Assembly: GCF_016342275.1 (NCBI RefSeq) | Contig: NZ_JAEIOT010000007.1 | Span: 1 to 64,000 of the forward strand | Source of the DNA: Corynebacterium marambiense | GTDB lineage: Bacteria; Actinomycetota; Actinomycetes; Mycobacteriales; Mycobacteriaceae | Direction: 5' to 3' | DNA: 64,000 bases | In this document: positions 10,678-19,296 of the stretch, piece by piece | Numbering within the stretch: the stretch's first letter is position 1 | How the letters are laid out: the number at the start of each line of letters is the position of its first letter | Notes under the pieces: generated by a model | Databases searched by the model: none | The model's input: the letters and a program-made list of their open reading frames with translations, nothing else | What the model was told of the DNA's origin: nothing | Translations under genes and position numbers: made by a program

Positions 10678-11340
10678 GTGACCGAACCGGGTTCGCACGA
10701 GTTCACCGTCACTGAATCGGAGCTGCTCCTCGATGCCCCGATCATCGCGGTCCGCCGCGACCAGGTAACCATGCCCGGCGGGAGTGTCTCCGCCAGGGAG
10801 ATCGTCGAGCACTTCGGTGCGGTCGCGGTGCTCGCCTTCGACGGGGAGCGGATCGCGCTGGTCCGCCAGTACCGGCACTGCGTCCGGGACCGGCTCTGGG
10901 AACTACCGGCGGGACTGCTCGACCTGTCGGACGAGGATCCGCTGCAGTGCGCCATCCGGGAGCTGACGGAGGAAGCCGGACTCCGTGCCGGTCGGTGGGA
11001 TCTGCTCACCGATGTGGTCAGTTCCCCGGGCTTCTGCGAAGAAGCCGTGCGGGTGTACCTCGCCCGCGACCTCTCCGAGGTCGAACGGCCGGAGACGCCC
11101 GACGATGAGGAATCCGACATGATTCTCACCTGGTTCGATCCCGGGGAGGTCCACCGGATGGTGGTTTCGGGACAGATCGTCAACTCGATCGCCGTCGCCG
11201 GGATCATGGTGGGACTCGATGTTATCGCGGGGCGTAGCACGCCCAGGAGCGTCGACGAACCGTTCCGGCTCCGTCCGACGTCGCTCCCGCGACGTCGGGG
11301 AGTGGGCCGTGCACCGGGCACGGATCTCAAACGGTTGTGA
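10678..11340 (+). CDS. Nudix hydrolase, ADP-ribose pyrophosphatase type
   Basis: A 220-residue protein. The Nudix box runs from [12 protein letters not shown] to REL-EEAGL; as in the mycobacterial ADP-ribose pyrophosphatase Rv1700 it has one extra residue between the first Gly and Glu. The upstream segment [20 protein letters not shown] is typical of the ADPRase subfamily. The GTG start has AGGAGGG 8 bases before it. Its stop overlaps the xerD start (GTGA). The pyrG-nudix-xerD order matches actinobacteria generally. Confidence 0.9.
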   Translation: MTEPGSHEFTVTESELLLDAPIIAVRRDQVTMPGGSVSAREIVEHFGAVAVLAFDGERIALVRQYRHCVRDRLWELPAGLLDLSDEDPLQCAIRELTEEAGLRAGRWDLLTDVVSSPGFCEEAVRVYLARDLSEVERPETPDDEESDMILTWFDPGEVHRMVVSGQIVNSIAVAGIMVGLDVIAGRSTPRSVDEPFRLRPTSLPRRRGVGRAPGTDLKRL

Positions 11341-12275
11341 CGGATCCCCGGGAGCTGGCCGAGACCTGGCTCGATCATCTGGTGGTGGAACGGGGCGTAT
11401 CATCGAACACCGAATCGAACTACCGGCGCGATCTTCGCCGCTACCTCGGTTGGCTCGATGCGGTCGGACTCGACGATCTCCGCTATGTGCGCGAAACGGA
11501 CATCGAGCGTTACCTCGCCTACCTGCGTACGGCGGACCCGGACACGGGGCGGAGGGCATTGGCGGCGTCGTCAGCGGCACGGGCACTCGTCGTGGCCCGG
11601 GGTCTCCACAGATTCGGTGTCGCGGAGGGGAAACTCGAACTGGACGTGGCCAGTCAGGTACAACCTCCTTCCGTCGACGAACGGCTACCCGACGCCCTCA
11701 CCGTCGAGCAGGTCGGATCCCTCATCGACGCTGTTCCGTGCGGTGAACACGCCCGTCCCGCCGATCTCCGGGACAGAGCTCTCCTGGAACTGCTCTACGG
11801 CACGGGTGCCCGAATCTCCGAGATCACCGCCCTCCTCGTCGATGATGCACCCCGGCCGACCGAGGACGGTTCTATGACCATGTTGGTGCTCACCGGCAAG
11901 GGAGACATCCAGCGCATAGTCCCGGTGGGAGGTCCGGCGATCCGGGCGGTTGAGGAGTGGCTTATTCGAGGTAGGCCCGCAATGTCCCGGGGAAAGACTC
12001 ACGCTCTGCTGCTCAACCGACGCGGTGGTCCACTGAGCAGGCAGAGTGCCTGGCGGATCATCAGGGAGGTCGCGGACCGTGCGGGGCTGGGGATGGACAT
12101 ATCTCCGCACACGCTCCGCCACTCCTACGCCACCCATCTATTGCAGGGCGGAGCTAACATCCGCGTCGTCCAGGAGCTGCTCGGGCACGCTTCCGTGACG
12201 ACCACGCAGATTTACACCCACGTGACACCGGAGAACTTGCGGCAGGTGTGGGCCAGCGCTCACCCACGGGCATAA
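11337..12275 (+). CDS. xerD: Tyrosine recombinase XerD
   Basis: A 312-residue site-specific recombinase that, with XerC, resolves chromosome dimers at dif. The N-terminal SAM-like domain (~1-110) begins with [18 protein letters not shown]. The catalytic residues are all present: Arg159 (GTGARISE), Lys188 (TGKGDIQR), His258 and Arg261 ([15 protein letters not shown]), His284 (LGHAS) and the nucleophile Tyr293 (QIYTHV). The GTG start overlaps the nudix stop by four bases. The position before a ParA-like gene and scpA fits the chromosome-maintenance cluster. Confidence 0.94.
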   Translation: MTDPRELAETWLDHLVVERGVSSNTESNYRRDLRRYLGWLDAVGLDDLRYVRETDIERYLAYLRTADPDTGRRALAASSAARALVVARGLHRFGVAEGKLELDVASQVQPPSVDERLPDALTVEQVGSLIDAVPCGEHARPADLRDRALLELLYGTGARISEITALLVDDAPRPTEDGSMTMLVLTGKGDIQRIVPVGGPAIRAVEEWLIRGRPAMSRGKTHALLLNRRGGPLSRQSAWRIIREVADRAGLGMDISPHTLRHSYATHLLQGGANIRVVQELLGHASVTTTQIYTHVTPENLRQVWASAHPRA

Positions 12276-12468
12276 TAGTAAAGTCAAGGTTTCAAACTTG
12301 TTTATCGGCGTAAATCGGCCATTCGGCGGTGTCGTCCGGACGTTCACCGATGACCATGTAATCTGGAACCACACTGGTGTAAGAGAATGAGTTCCGGTGG
12401 CGATGCCCCCGGCGGCGTGGCTGGGTGTCTGGCTAGATGTGCGAGACGACAAGGAAGAGGGATTGACT

Positions 12469-13341
12469 GTGAGTGATTCGGCACTGTTCGATTCACCGGG
12501 ACCCCAGGTGGGTCTGACCGGGCGCCCCCTCCGCGAGCCCGCAGAACCCGCGCCGTTGGACAGGCACGGGCCCGCGACGATCCTCTCCATGTGTAACCAG
12601 AAGGGCGGCGTGGGAAAAACTACATCCACCATCAACCTCGGTGCCTGTCTCGCTGAGGAGGGGCGCAAAGTTCTTCTTGTGGATCTCGACCCGCAGGGTG
12701 CACTGTCGGCGGGTCTCGGTATCCCCCATGATGAGCTCGATCTGACCGTCTATAACCTGATGGTTGACAGTTCCACGTCGGTCCTCAATGCGATCCACCG
12801 TACCAATGTTCCCGGTCTTGACCTTGTCCCCGCCAACATCGACCTCTCTGCCGCGGAGATCCAGCTGGTCAACGAGGTCGGCCGCGAACAGACCCTCGCC
12901 CGTGCTCTGCGCCCCGTCATGCGTGACTACGACTACATCATCATCGACTGTCAGCCGTCTCTCGGTCTGTTGACAGTCAATGCGCTCGCGTGTTCCCACG
13001 GCGTGATCATTCCCATGGAGTGCGCTTATTTCTCACTGCGTGGTCTGGCCCTTCTTACCGATACCGTCGAAAAGGTCCGGGACCGACTCAACTTCGACCT
13101 TGAGGTGGTCGGGATTCTGGTCACGATGTTCGACCGCCGCACGAGCCACGCTCGCGAGGTCATGTCGCGGGTCGTGGAGGTGTTTGGCCAACAGGTGTTC
13201 GATACCGTGATCACCAGGACTGTACGTTTCCCGGAGACCTCGGTCGCGGGAGAACCCATTATAACCTGGGCGCCTAACTCCCAGGGCGCGGACCAGTACC
13301 GGAACCTCGCCCGCGAGGTCATCGAGCGGACTGCCGACTGA
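12469..13341 (+). CDS. pldP: PldP: orphan ParA-like ATPase
   Basis: A 290-residue ParA/MinD ATPase. The deviant Walker A KGGVGKTT lies at 45-52. Walker A' (LLVDLDPQGALSAGLG) and Walker B (YIIIDCQPSLGLLTVNAL) are present. No parB follows. In C. glutamicum the gene at this position is PldP, which localises to the division septum and affects division-site selection. The GTG at 12469 has GGAAGAGGG about 8 bases upstream; an ATG at 12397 would add an unlikely 24-residue leader. scpA starts 2 bases after its stop. Confidence 0.88.
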   Translation: MSDSALFDSPGPQVGLTGRPLREPAEPAPLDRHGPATILSMCNQKGGVGKTTSTINLGACLAEEGRKVLLVDLDPQGALSAGLGIPHDELDLTVYNLMVDSSTSVLNAIHRTNVPGLDLVPANIDLSAAEIQLVNEVGREQTLARALRPVMRDYDYIIIDCQPSLGLLTVNALACSHGVIIPMECAYFSLRGLALLTDTVEKVRDRLNFDLEVVGILVTMFDRRTSHAREVMSRVVEVFGQQVFDTVITRTVRFPETSVAGEPIITWAPNSQGADQYRNLAREVIERTAD

Positions 13342-13343
13342 CC

Positions 13344-14177
13344 GTGGGCCAACGGATCCACGCGACCCCGGCGGACCTGGGTGAGCAACCCGAAATCACC
13401 GGTTTCCGGGTCGCACTCGCAAATTTCACCGGACCGTTCGACCTGTTGCTGCAGCTGATCGGGCAGAAGAAGCTCGACGTCACGGAAGTAAGTCTCTCGC
13501 GGGTCACCGATGAGTTCATCGCCTACACGCGAGCACTCGGAGAGACCGCTGAACTCGACGAGATCACCGAGTTCCTCGTCGTCGCTGCGACGCTCCTGGA
13601 TCTGAAGACCGCGCGGCTGCTGCCCCGTGGTGAGGTGGATAGCGAGGATGATCTCGCCCTGCTCGAATCCCGCGACCTCCTGTTCGCGCGACTGCTCCAG
13701 TACCGCGCCTACAAGAAGGTTGCGGAGCTCTTCGCCACCTGGCAGCGCGGAGCGCTGAGACGGTATCCCCGCGCCGCCAGTCTGGAGAAGCGGTTCGCGG
13801 ACCTTCTGCCACCCGTGAAGCTTGGGCACACTCCGGTGAGCTTCGCTGAGCTAGCGGCCGGGGTCTTCCGGCCCAAGGCCCCGGAGCTCGTCGGCACCGA
13901 TCACATCCACAAGGCGGCGGTATCGGTTCCGGAGCAGGCCGGGCGGATGCTTGACACACTGCGTCTCGCCGGGGTGGAGCATTGGCTCACCTTCGCGACG
14001 CTGACCCGAGACTGCACTGTCTCCATGGAGGTGGTCGGGCGGTTCCTTGCGTTGCTGGAGTTGTACAAGGCACAGGCCATCGGGATCGAGCAAGAGGAGG
14101 CGCTGGGGGAGCTGCGCATCGCTTGGACCGGGATCGAGGTCGACCCCCGGGTGGTGGCGGCCGACAACTGGGAGTGA
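13344..14177 (+). CDS. scpA: Segregation and condensation protein A
   Basis: A 277-residue kleisin of the SMC-ScpAB condensin. The N-terminal FTGPFDLLLQLIGQKKLDV motif binds ScpB/SMC, and DLKTARLLP is typical. The C-terminal winged-helix region contacts the other end of SMC. The GTG start follows pldP directly. Unusually, scpB is not adjacent: it lies at 16.4 kb, after an AAA ATPase on the opposite strand and a sulfurtransferase. Confidence 0.93.
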   Translation: MGQRIHATPADLGEQPEITGFRVALANFTGPFDLLLQLIGQKKLDVTEVSLSRVTDEFIAYTRALGETAELDEITEFLVVAATLLDLKTARLLPRGEVDSEDDLALLESRDLLFARLLQYRAYKKVAELFATWQRGALRRYPRAASLEKRFADLLPPVKLGHTPVSFAELAAGVFRPKAPELVGTDHIHKAAVSVPEQAGRMLDTLRLAGVEHWLTFATLTRDCTVSMEVVGRFLALLELYKAQAIGIEQEEALGELRIAWTGIEVDPRVVAADNWE

Positions 14178-14191
14178 GCAGACGCGGTGCC

Positions 14192-15340
14192 TCACCAGAA
14201 GCCGGTGTATCTCGCCTCGGTGGTTTCCGGGTCGAGTCGCAGGTAGTCGCGCATTCCTGGCATCGGTAGATCGACGAATCCGTGCGCGGGCGCGGAGATG
14301 ATGTGTTTGGCTAGTAGTCTCCGCCGGTACTGACCGACGTAGGCGGGGGACCGGTCCATTCGCGCGGCGATGTCGCTGGTGTGGCTCGGCCCGTCGTCAA
14401 TGGCCATAGCACGGACGAACTCCAGCTCCTTCGCTGACAACAGCCGGAGGGCGGGGCGGTGCACCATGCGCCCGACCTCACCGATTGCCCTGCTCCGGGC
14501 CGTCGTGACGGCATCGAGGTCGATGACGTCTTCCCCGTGTACCGCGAAGGCGTGGTATCCGATCAGCTGGATCATATAGGGGTAACCACGGGTCGCGTCG
14601 ACTGCGGAGTCGAGGGCGTCGGAGGTGAATCGCCGTCCTACCGCGGCCACGGGTACGTCGAGGGCAGCGCGGGCCTCAGCTCTCGTGACGGCCCCGAGAA
14701 TCGCGTGGTGCGCCCGTCGCAGGAAAGTGATGGCCTCGCCGTTGAGCAGCGTGTCGACGTTCTCGGGTAGACCCGCCATCACGACGGCGACGGGACGTGC
14801 CTCCCGGAACAGGTGCTGGATCACCGTGGCCAACTCGCGGAGCTCCCTGGCGGAGCCCGGCCACACCTCGTCCACCGTCAGCAGTACGCCGGTCCGGTGG
14901 GGTGCGAGGATTTCGGTGAGGTCCGTGAGTTGGGAGCGCAGCGACGGGGTTCCCGGGTGCCGGTCCCGGACGGTGAAGCTGGCCCCACCGATCCCGCCCG
15001 GGGCGGTCACACCGTCGAGGTGCCTGGTCACCGACCGGGGATCGTGGTTCCGGAGAAGCGCCGGCAGATGGTCGGTGACGAGCCTGTCGATCAGCCCCTC
15101 CAACGCGGTCTCCGCGATGGCCAGCCAGCCAAGCGTCTGTGCCCGGTCCTCAATCGCGTTGAGCAATGCGGTCTTGCCGACGCCGCGCTGGCCGGACAGC
15201 AGCAGTGCACGCGTCGGTGATCCGGGTCCCTCATCGAGTCCGCGGGCGAAGGCATTGAGGATATCGTCTCGTCCGACGAGGAGTTCTGGGGAGCTGCCGA
15301 AGGTCGGGGTGAAGGGGTTTCTCACGGCTGGATCGGGCAC
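14192..15340 (-). CDS. AAA/STAND-like ATPase with C-terminal winged helix
   Basis: A 382-residue P-loop ATPase of the AAA_16/ORC-like kind. LVGRDDIL (21-28) is the usual entry motif. Walker A is GQRGVGKT (50-57) and Walker B is GVLLTVDEV (151-159). A sensor-like strand VAVVMAGLPENVD and a lid with GYPYMIQLIGYHAF follow. The C-terminal region (RMDRSPAYVGQYRRRLLAKHII) looks like a winged helix that could bind DNA. The GTG at 15340 has AGGAGG 5-10 bases upstream, favouring it over a start at 15481. A -10 TATTAT (minus strand, 15418-15423) is plausible. It runs against scpA. The role is unknown; nucleic-acid or signalling STAND functions are possible. Confidence 0.8.
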   Translation of the reverse strand: MPDPAVRNPFTPTFGSSPELLVGRDDILNAFARGLDEGPGSPTRALLLSGQRGVGKTALLNAIEDRAQTLGWLAIAETALEGLIDRLVTDHLPALLRNHDPRSVTRHLDGVTAPGGIGGASFTVRDRHPGTPSLRSQLTDLTEILAPHRTGVLLTVDEVWPGSARELRELATVIQHLFREARPVAVVMAGLPENVDTLLNGEAITFLRRAHHAILGAVTRAEARAALDVPVAAVGRRFTSDALDSAVDATRGYPYMIQLIGYHAFAVHGEDVIDLDAVTTARSRAIGEVGRMVHRPALRLLSAKELEFVRAMAIDDGPSHTSDIAARMDRSPAYVGQYRRRLLAKHIISAPAHGFVDLPMPGMRDYLRLDPETTEARYTGFW

Positions 15341-15417
15341 GGTTCCTCCTCTGTCCGGTGGTACACCGCCAGTGCGTCCTCTTGTTAAATCTGTTAAAAA
15401 CAACTCCGTGGTTGCCG

Positions 15418-15423
15418 ATAATA
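15418..15423 (-). promoter_or_regulatory. -10 element of the AAA ATPase gene
   Basis: Minus-strand TATTAT predicts a transcript start near 15411 and a ~70-base leader before the GTG at 15340. Tandem TGTTAAA-like repeats (15383-15398) lie within the leader and might be an operator. No -35 is clear. Confidence 0.45.
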
Positions 15424-15591
15424 GGCCAGTCCACCCCAACCAGGTCCGTGGGGTGGCCCATGGAACGGCTGTGGTCACCACCCGGCCCCGTTCTCCAGGG
15501 ATAGGAACTCCAGCTGTGTCATACCCCGCCTCACTTGCGCACCCCTTTTCGGGTGTTTTTTGCGGGTGGGCCAGTCCCGTAGTCTCTTATT

Positions 15592-16419
15592 ATGCTCTCC
15601 GTCACAGTTCCCGGTCCCGTGGTCTCCGTCAATTGGTTGTCCAACCAGCTCCACAATCGGGACGCGGACCTTGTTGTCCTGTGTGCGTCCATGGGGAACC
15701 CGGAGAAGAGCTCGGTGGGTGTACCGGGCGCCCTGCTCGCTGATCTGGACGGCGATTTTTCCGCCCCCGATTCACCGCTCCCGCACACCGCTCCCTCGGA
15801 TGTCCGTGCACTGTTCGAGACCCGGGGAATCTCCGATGGCACGGCGGTCGTCGTCTACGACCGTTTCGGCATCATGTGCGCACCCCGGGTGTGGTGGCTC
15901 GCGAAGGTCGCGGGTCTCGACAACGTCGCGGTACTGGACGGCGGTCTCCCGGCGTGGATCGGTGCTGGGCTTGAGGTTGAACCCGTGGCATCGCCCACGA
16001 TCCGGGGAACGATAACCGCGGTTGGGCACCCGGAACTCCTGGTCGGCATGTCTGGAGTATCCCGGGCACTCGCCCGGAGCGCCTGGGAGGTCGTCGACGC
16101 CCGAAGCGCGGGCCGTTTCGCCGGCGTCGAAGCAGAACCCCGGCCAGGCCTGAAACCCGGTCACATACCCGGGAGCGTGAATATCCCGTTTACCAGGGTC
16201 CTCTCCAACGGTCACATGCGTGCGCCGGAGGAACTGGCCGATCTGTTCCGACAGACGGTGGGTGACGCCCGCCGACTCACCTTCACCTGCGGCTCCGGTG
16301 TCACGGCGTGCGTGGATGCCCTCGCTGCGGAATGTGCGGGCTATAAGGATGTCACCGTGTATGACGGATCCTGGTCCGAATGGGGTAGTCCGGAGGCCGG
16401 CCAGCCGGTGGGTCCCTGA
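15592..16419 (+). CDS. sseA: Tandem-rhodanese sulfurtransferase (SseA type)
   Basis: A 275-residue protein with two rhodanese domains. The N-terminal one (~1-130) is catalytically inactive but retains YDRFGIMCAPRVWW. The C-terminal one has active-site loop CGSGVTAC with Cys233. The CGSGVT loop is typical of 3-mercaptopyruvate sulfurtransferases rather than thiosulfate sulfurtransferases (CRxGxR/T). TAGTCT (15580-15585) ends 6 bases before the ATG with no ribosome site, so it appears leaderless. scpB follows 30 bases downstream under its own -10. Confidence 0.87.
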   Translation: MLSVTVPGPVVSVNWLSNQLHNRDADLVVLCASMGNPEKSSVGVPGALLADLDGDFSAPDSPLPHTAPSDVRALFETRGISDGTAVVVYDRFGIMCAPRVWWLAKVAGLDNVAVLDGGLPAWIGAGLEVEPVASPTIRGTITAVGHPELLVGMSGVSRALARSAWEVVDARSAGRFAGVEAEPRPGLKPGHIPGSVNIPFTRVLSNGHMRAPEELADLFRQTVGDARRLTFTCGSGVTACVDALAAECAGYKDVTVYDGSWSEWGSPEAGQPVGP

Positions 16420-16449
16420 TGTACTCCCGGCATCGGTAGAGTGTCCGGG

Positions 16450-17013
16450 GTGAGTGAAACAGGTTCCCCGGCACCGGTGACCGCGTTGCGGTCCCAGATC
16501 GAGTCCATTCTCCTCGTCATCGACACCCCCGTCGGCGCAGACACCCTAGCCAGCGTGCTCGGCGCGGAGACGAACCTCGTGACGGAGGTACTTGAGGAAA
16601 TCCGTACCGAATTCGACGCCCGGGGCAGTGGTTTCGATCTCCGTTCGAGCTCCGAGGGGTGGCGCCTCTACACCCGCCCCGCCAACGCCGGTGTCGTCGA
16701 GAAGCTGATTCTCGACGGAAGTCAGTCACGACTCAGCCGCGCGGCCCTCGAGACACTCGCGGTCGTCGCCTACCGTCAACCGGTGACCCGCGCGCAGGTG
16801 TCGGCCGTCCGCGGCGTCAACGTCGACGGTGTGATGCGGACACTGCAGCTCCGCGGCCTCATCCGCGAGGTCGATAGCGACGAGACCACGGGAGCCCACC
16901 GCTACGTCACCACCGAGCTCCTGCTCGATCTGCTCGGCATCGACAGTCTCGAACGGCTGCCGGACCTGGCGCCGCTGCTTCCCGACGTCGACTCCATCGA
17001 CGAGGACTACTGA
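16450..17013 (+). CDS. scpB: Segregation and condensation protein B
   Basis: A ~187-residue ScpB with two winged-helix domains. IESILLVIDTPVGADTLASVLG opens the first; SRAALETLAVVAYRQPVTRAQVSAVRGVNVDG is the diagnostic second-domain motif. Two starts are possible: GTG at 16441 (190 residues) and GTG at 16450. The latter is preferred because TAGAGT (16437-16442) ends 7 bases before it, giving a leaderless start like many neighbours. The last 7 bases overlap tail-to-tail with the convergent secreted-protein gene. Confidence 0.92.
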   Translation: MSETGSPAPVTALRSQIESILLVIDTPVGADTLASVLGAETNLVTEVLEEIRTEFDARGSGFDLRSSSEGWRLYTRPANAGVVEKLILDGSQSRLSRAALETLAVVAYRQPVTRAQVSAVRGVNVDGVMRTLQLRGLIREVDSDETTGAHRYVTTELLLDLLGIDSLERLPDLAPLLPDVDSIDEDY

Positions 17014-17486
17014 CCAGTGGGATCAAGGTCCTCCGTATTCTCCGGATCGAGGGCAACGAGAGTGAAGGTGCCGCCACGGTCCTCGAACGTAGCCCGGGTG
17101 CCCCCGGGATAGAGTTTCAGATCCACCGGTCGGCTGCAGAGATCGACCTTGGAGCGGCCGAATCTCTTGATGATCGTGCGCCCGGATGGCTTGACGATCC
17201 CGATCGCGTTGGAATCATCGAGGAGCCCGGCCTCCGGGATGTCCCTGTGAGGAACGCCACCGAGCACCTCGTCGACGGCCGCCCGGGGCTGGTAGGGACA
17301 GATGACCGCCATTCCCGTGGCCCCGGAGTCATAGAGCCTGGCCGGTACGACGTCGTCCGGATGCGCCTCCAGGGTCTTCAACAGGGGATCGCGGCCGAAG
17401 TCGCACGCCCCGCTGCTGAGCCCGGCGGCGACGAGTGTGATCGCCAGGAATACCGAGGTCGATTGGACGATCGGGCGACGTGACAC
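17007..17486 (-). CDS. Secreted protein of unknown function
   Basis: A 159-residue protein with an N-terminal signal peptide (charged MSRRP then hydrophobic VFLAITLVAAGLSSGA). The following Cys (GAC) is not in a convincing lipobox, since Ser-Gly-Ala precedes it, so lipid attachment is uncertain. The mature part has three further cysteines at most and no known domain. The GTG start has AAAGGAGG 6 bases upstream. A -10 GATAAT lies on the minus strand at 17546-17551. The 3' end overlaps scpB by 7 bases. Confidence 0.72.
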   Translation of the reverse strand: MSRRPIVQSTSVFLAITLVAAGLSSGACDFGRDPLLKTLEAHPDDVVPARLYDSGATGMAVICPYQPRAAVDEVLGGVPHRDIPEAGLLDDSNAIGIVKPSGRTIIKRFGRSKVDLCSRPVDLKLYPGGTRATFEDRGGTFTLVALDPENTEDLDPTGQ

Positions 17487-17601
17487 GGAGGTCCTCCTTT
17501 TGCCATTGCCATCCAGCTTCCGGTGGTTGGACAGCGGTTCAGCCCATTATCCTCCTTCGCGATCGTATTCGTGAGGATCGTCGGTTCACTGAGAACCGGT
17601 G

Positions 17602-19083
17602 TCAGGTGCCCGCGTGGGCGAGCCGGTTTATCCTCCGTCCAAGGGCGAGCACCATCGCGCCGATTACGATGACGGTGAGTCCGCAACCGGTGAAATAGAT
17701 CCGCTCAGCGGCCGCATCATCCGGGTTATAGAGTCTGGAAATGACGCCCGCCGCTGCGGTTCCCGCAGCCATGGTGAGGAAGTAGAGCGCGGAGAACCGC
17801 GTCCCGTAGCTCGCGGGCGCCAACGCGGTCGTGGTGGACATTCCCACCGGTCCGACGAGCAACTCCCCGCAGGTGATCACGAGGACGGCCGCAGCGAGCG
17901 CGAGGAACGGTGTACTGCCCGGCCCGCCTCCTGTGAAGGGGAGGAGCACGAGCAGCCCGCAGCCGGAGATGATGACCCCCACGGCCATCTTCGTCGCGGA
18001 GCCGATCCGGTCGCCCAGCGTGGCCCAGAGCAGTGCCGCCGGGCCGGACAGGATGAGAATGTACGCCGGATTGAGAGACTGCGTCCAGGAGGCCGGTACC
18101 TCGTGTACGGATCCGAACATCTCGACCGTTCGGTCGAGGCGGATGTCCGAGTACACGGCTAACACACCGTAGGTCTGGTTCAGGACGGCCCAGAAAGCCG
18201 TGGATGCGAGAAACACCGGGATGAATGCCGTGACCTTGCGTCGTTCCACCTCGTTGAGCGAACCGTCGCGGAGCATGTGTGCGAACAACAATCCGGCGGC
18301 GCCGAGGGTGAGCGTGAGGAACACGTTGGCGGCAGATCCGGCGTTCAGCCAGCCGGTAGCAACCGCGACGGTGACAACGGCGATTGCGCCCACGGCAATG
18401 GCGATGAGCCGCGGCCGGGACGATGCGGGCAGTGGATCGGTGGGGCCGGCCGCGATGCGCCGGGACCGGGTGAACAGGTAGTTCGCGAGTCCCACGAGCA
18501 TGAGGACGGCGGCCGCGCCGAATCCGTAGTGGAAACCCCGTGCGGTTTGCAGCCAGCCGGTGAGCAGCGGCCCCAGGAGGGCACCGATATTAATTCCGAG
18601 GTAGAAGATCTGGAATCCTGCATCGCGTTTGCCGTCGTCATCGGAAAATGCAATACCGAGGACCGTGATCGCGGAGGCCTTCAATGCCCCGGATCCGACA
18701 GCGACTGCGAGGAGCCCGGCGGTGACGCCCGGGACCCCGGGCACCAGGGCGAGGATCAGATGACCTGCGACGAGGATGAGAGCACCGCCGAGGAGGGTCG
18801 TCTCTGCGCCGGTCAGCCTGTCTGCGACCCAGCCGCCGCCCAGTGTGCACAGGTAGACCAGGGAGCCGTATGCGCCCATCAGTGCAGTGGCGTCCGTGCG
18901 ATCGATCCCGAGACCACCGTCGGTGGCGGAGTAGTAGAGGTAGTACAGCATGATTGCCTGCATCCCGTAGAAGGAGAACCGCTCCCACATCTCGACACCG
19001 GCGACGGAGATCAGGACCCGCCCCCGACCGGGGGCCGGGGGATCTGTCGAAAACGTCGCTGAACGCTGTTCAAAAGTCGTCAT
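17602..19083 (-). CDS. POT-family proton-dependent oligopeptide transporter
   Basis: A 493-residue polytopic membrane protein with ~14 hydrophobic segments. The N-terminal helix carries the POT motif ExxER (EMWERFSFYG). Motif GGWVADRLTG and the FQIFYLGINIGALLGPLLTG helix are family hallmarks of DtpT-like di/tripeptide:H+ symporters. The start at 19083 is chosen because the minus-strand -10 GATAAT (19091-19096) ends 7 bases before the ATG, with no ribosome site, indicating a leaderless mRNA. The longer start at 19107 would lie inside the promoter. Confidence 0.88.
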   Translation of the reverse strand: MTTFEQRSATFSTDPPAPGRGRVLISVAGVEMWERFSFYGMQAIMLYYLYYSATDGGLGIDRTDATALMGAYGSLVYLCTLGGGWVADRLTGAETTLLGGALILVAGHLILALVPGVPGVTAGLLAVAVGSGALKASAITVLGIAFSDDDGKRDAGFQIFYLGINIGALLGPLLTGWLQTARGFHYGFGAAAVLMLVGLANYLFTRSRRIAAGPTDPLPASSRPRLIAIAVGAIAVVTVAVATGWLNAGSAANVFLTLTLGAAGLLFAHMLRDGSLNEVERRKVTAFIPVFLASTAFWAVLNQTYGVLAVYSDIRLDRTVEMFGSVHEVPASWTQSLNPAYILILSGPAALLWATLGDRIGSATKMAVGVIISGCGLLVLLPFTGGGPGSTPFLALAAAVLVITCGELLVGPVGMSTTTALAPASYGTRFSALYFLTMAAGTAAAGVISRLYNPDDAAAERIYFTGCGLTVIVIGAMVLALGRRINRLAHAGT

Positions 19084-19236
19084 GAGGAGGATTATCGGCG
19101 GGTCCATGTGTTCTGAGCAAACGGGATCACGCCGAACGGTTACCCCCGTTAATGACAGAGGGTTGAGCGGAAAGCGACTCTGAAAAGGTGGTGCGAAGTC
19201 CCCGGGAGGGGTGGATGGACAGCTTTGATGTGACGG

Positions 19237-19255
19237 GAAGGTGAGCCGCGCCTTA
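19237..19255 (+). promoter_or_regulatory. Weak DtxR-like iron box before the ABC exporter genes
   Basis: GAAGGTGAGCCGCGCCTTA matches 12 of 19 positions of the corynebacterial DtxR consensus TWAGGTTAGSCTAACCTWA by hand count. It lies ~14 bases upstream of a possible -10 (GAGAAT, 19269-19274), so a bound repressor would cover the -35 region. The match level is at the low end for real sites. Confidence 0.3.
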
Positions 19256-19296
19256 CCCTGGGACAGTTGAGAATACGTTCCCGCGGAGGAGGGTGA

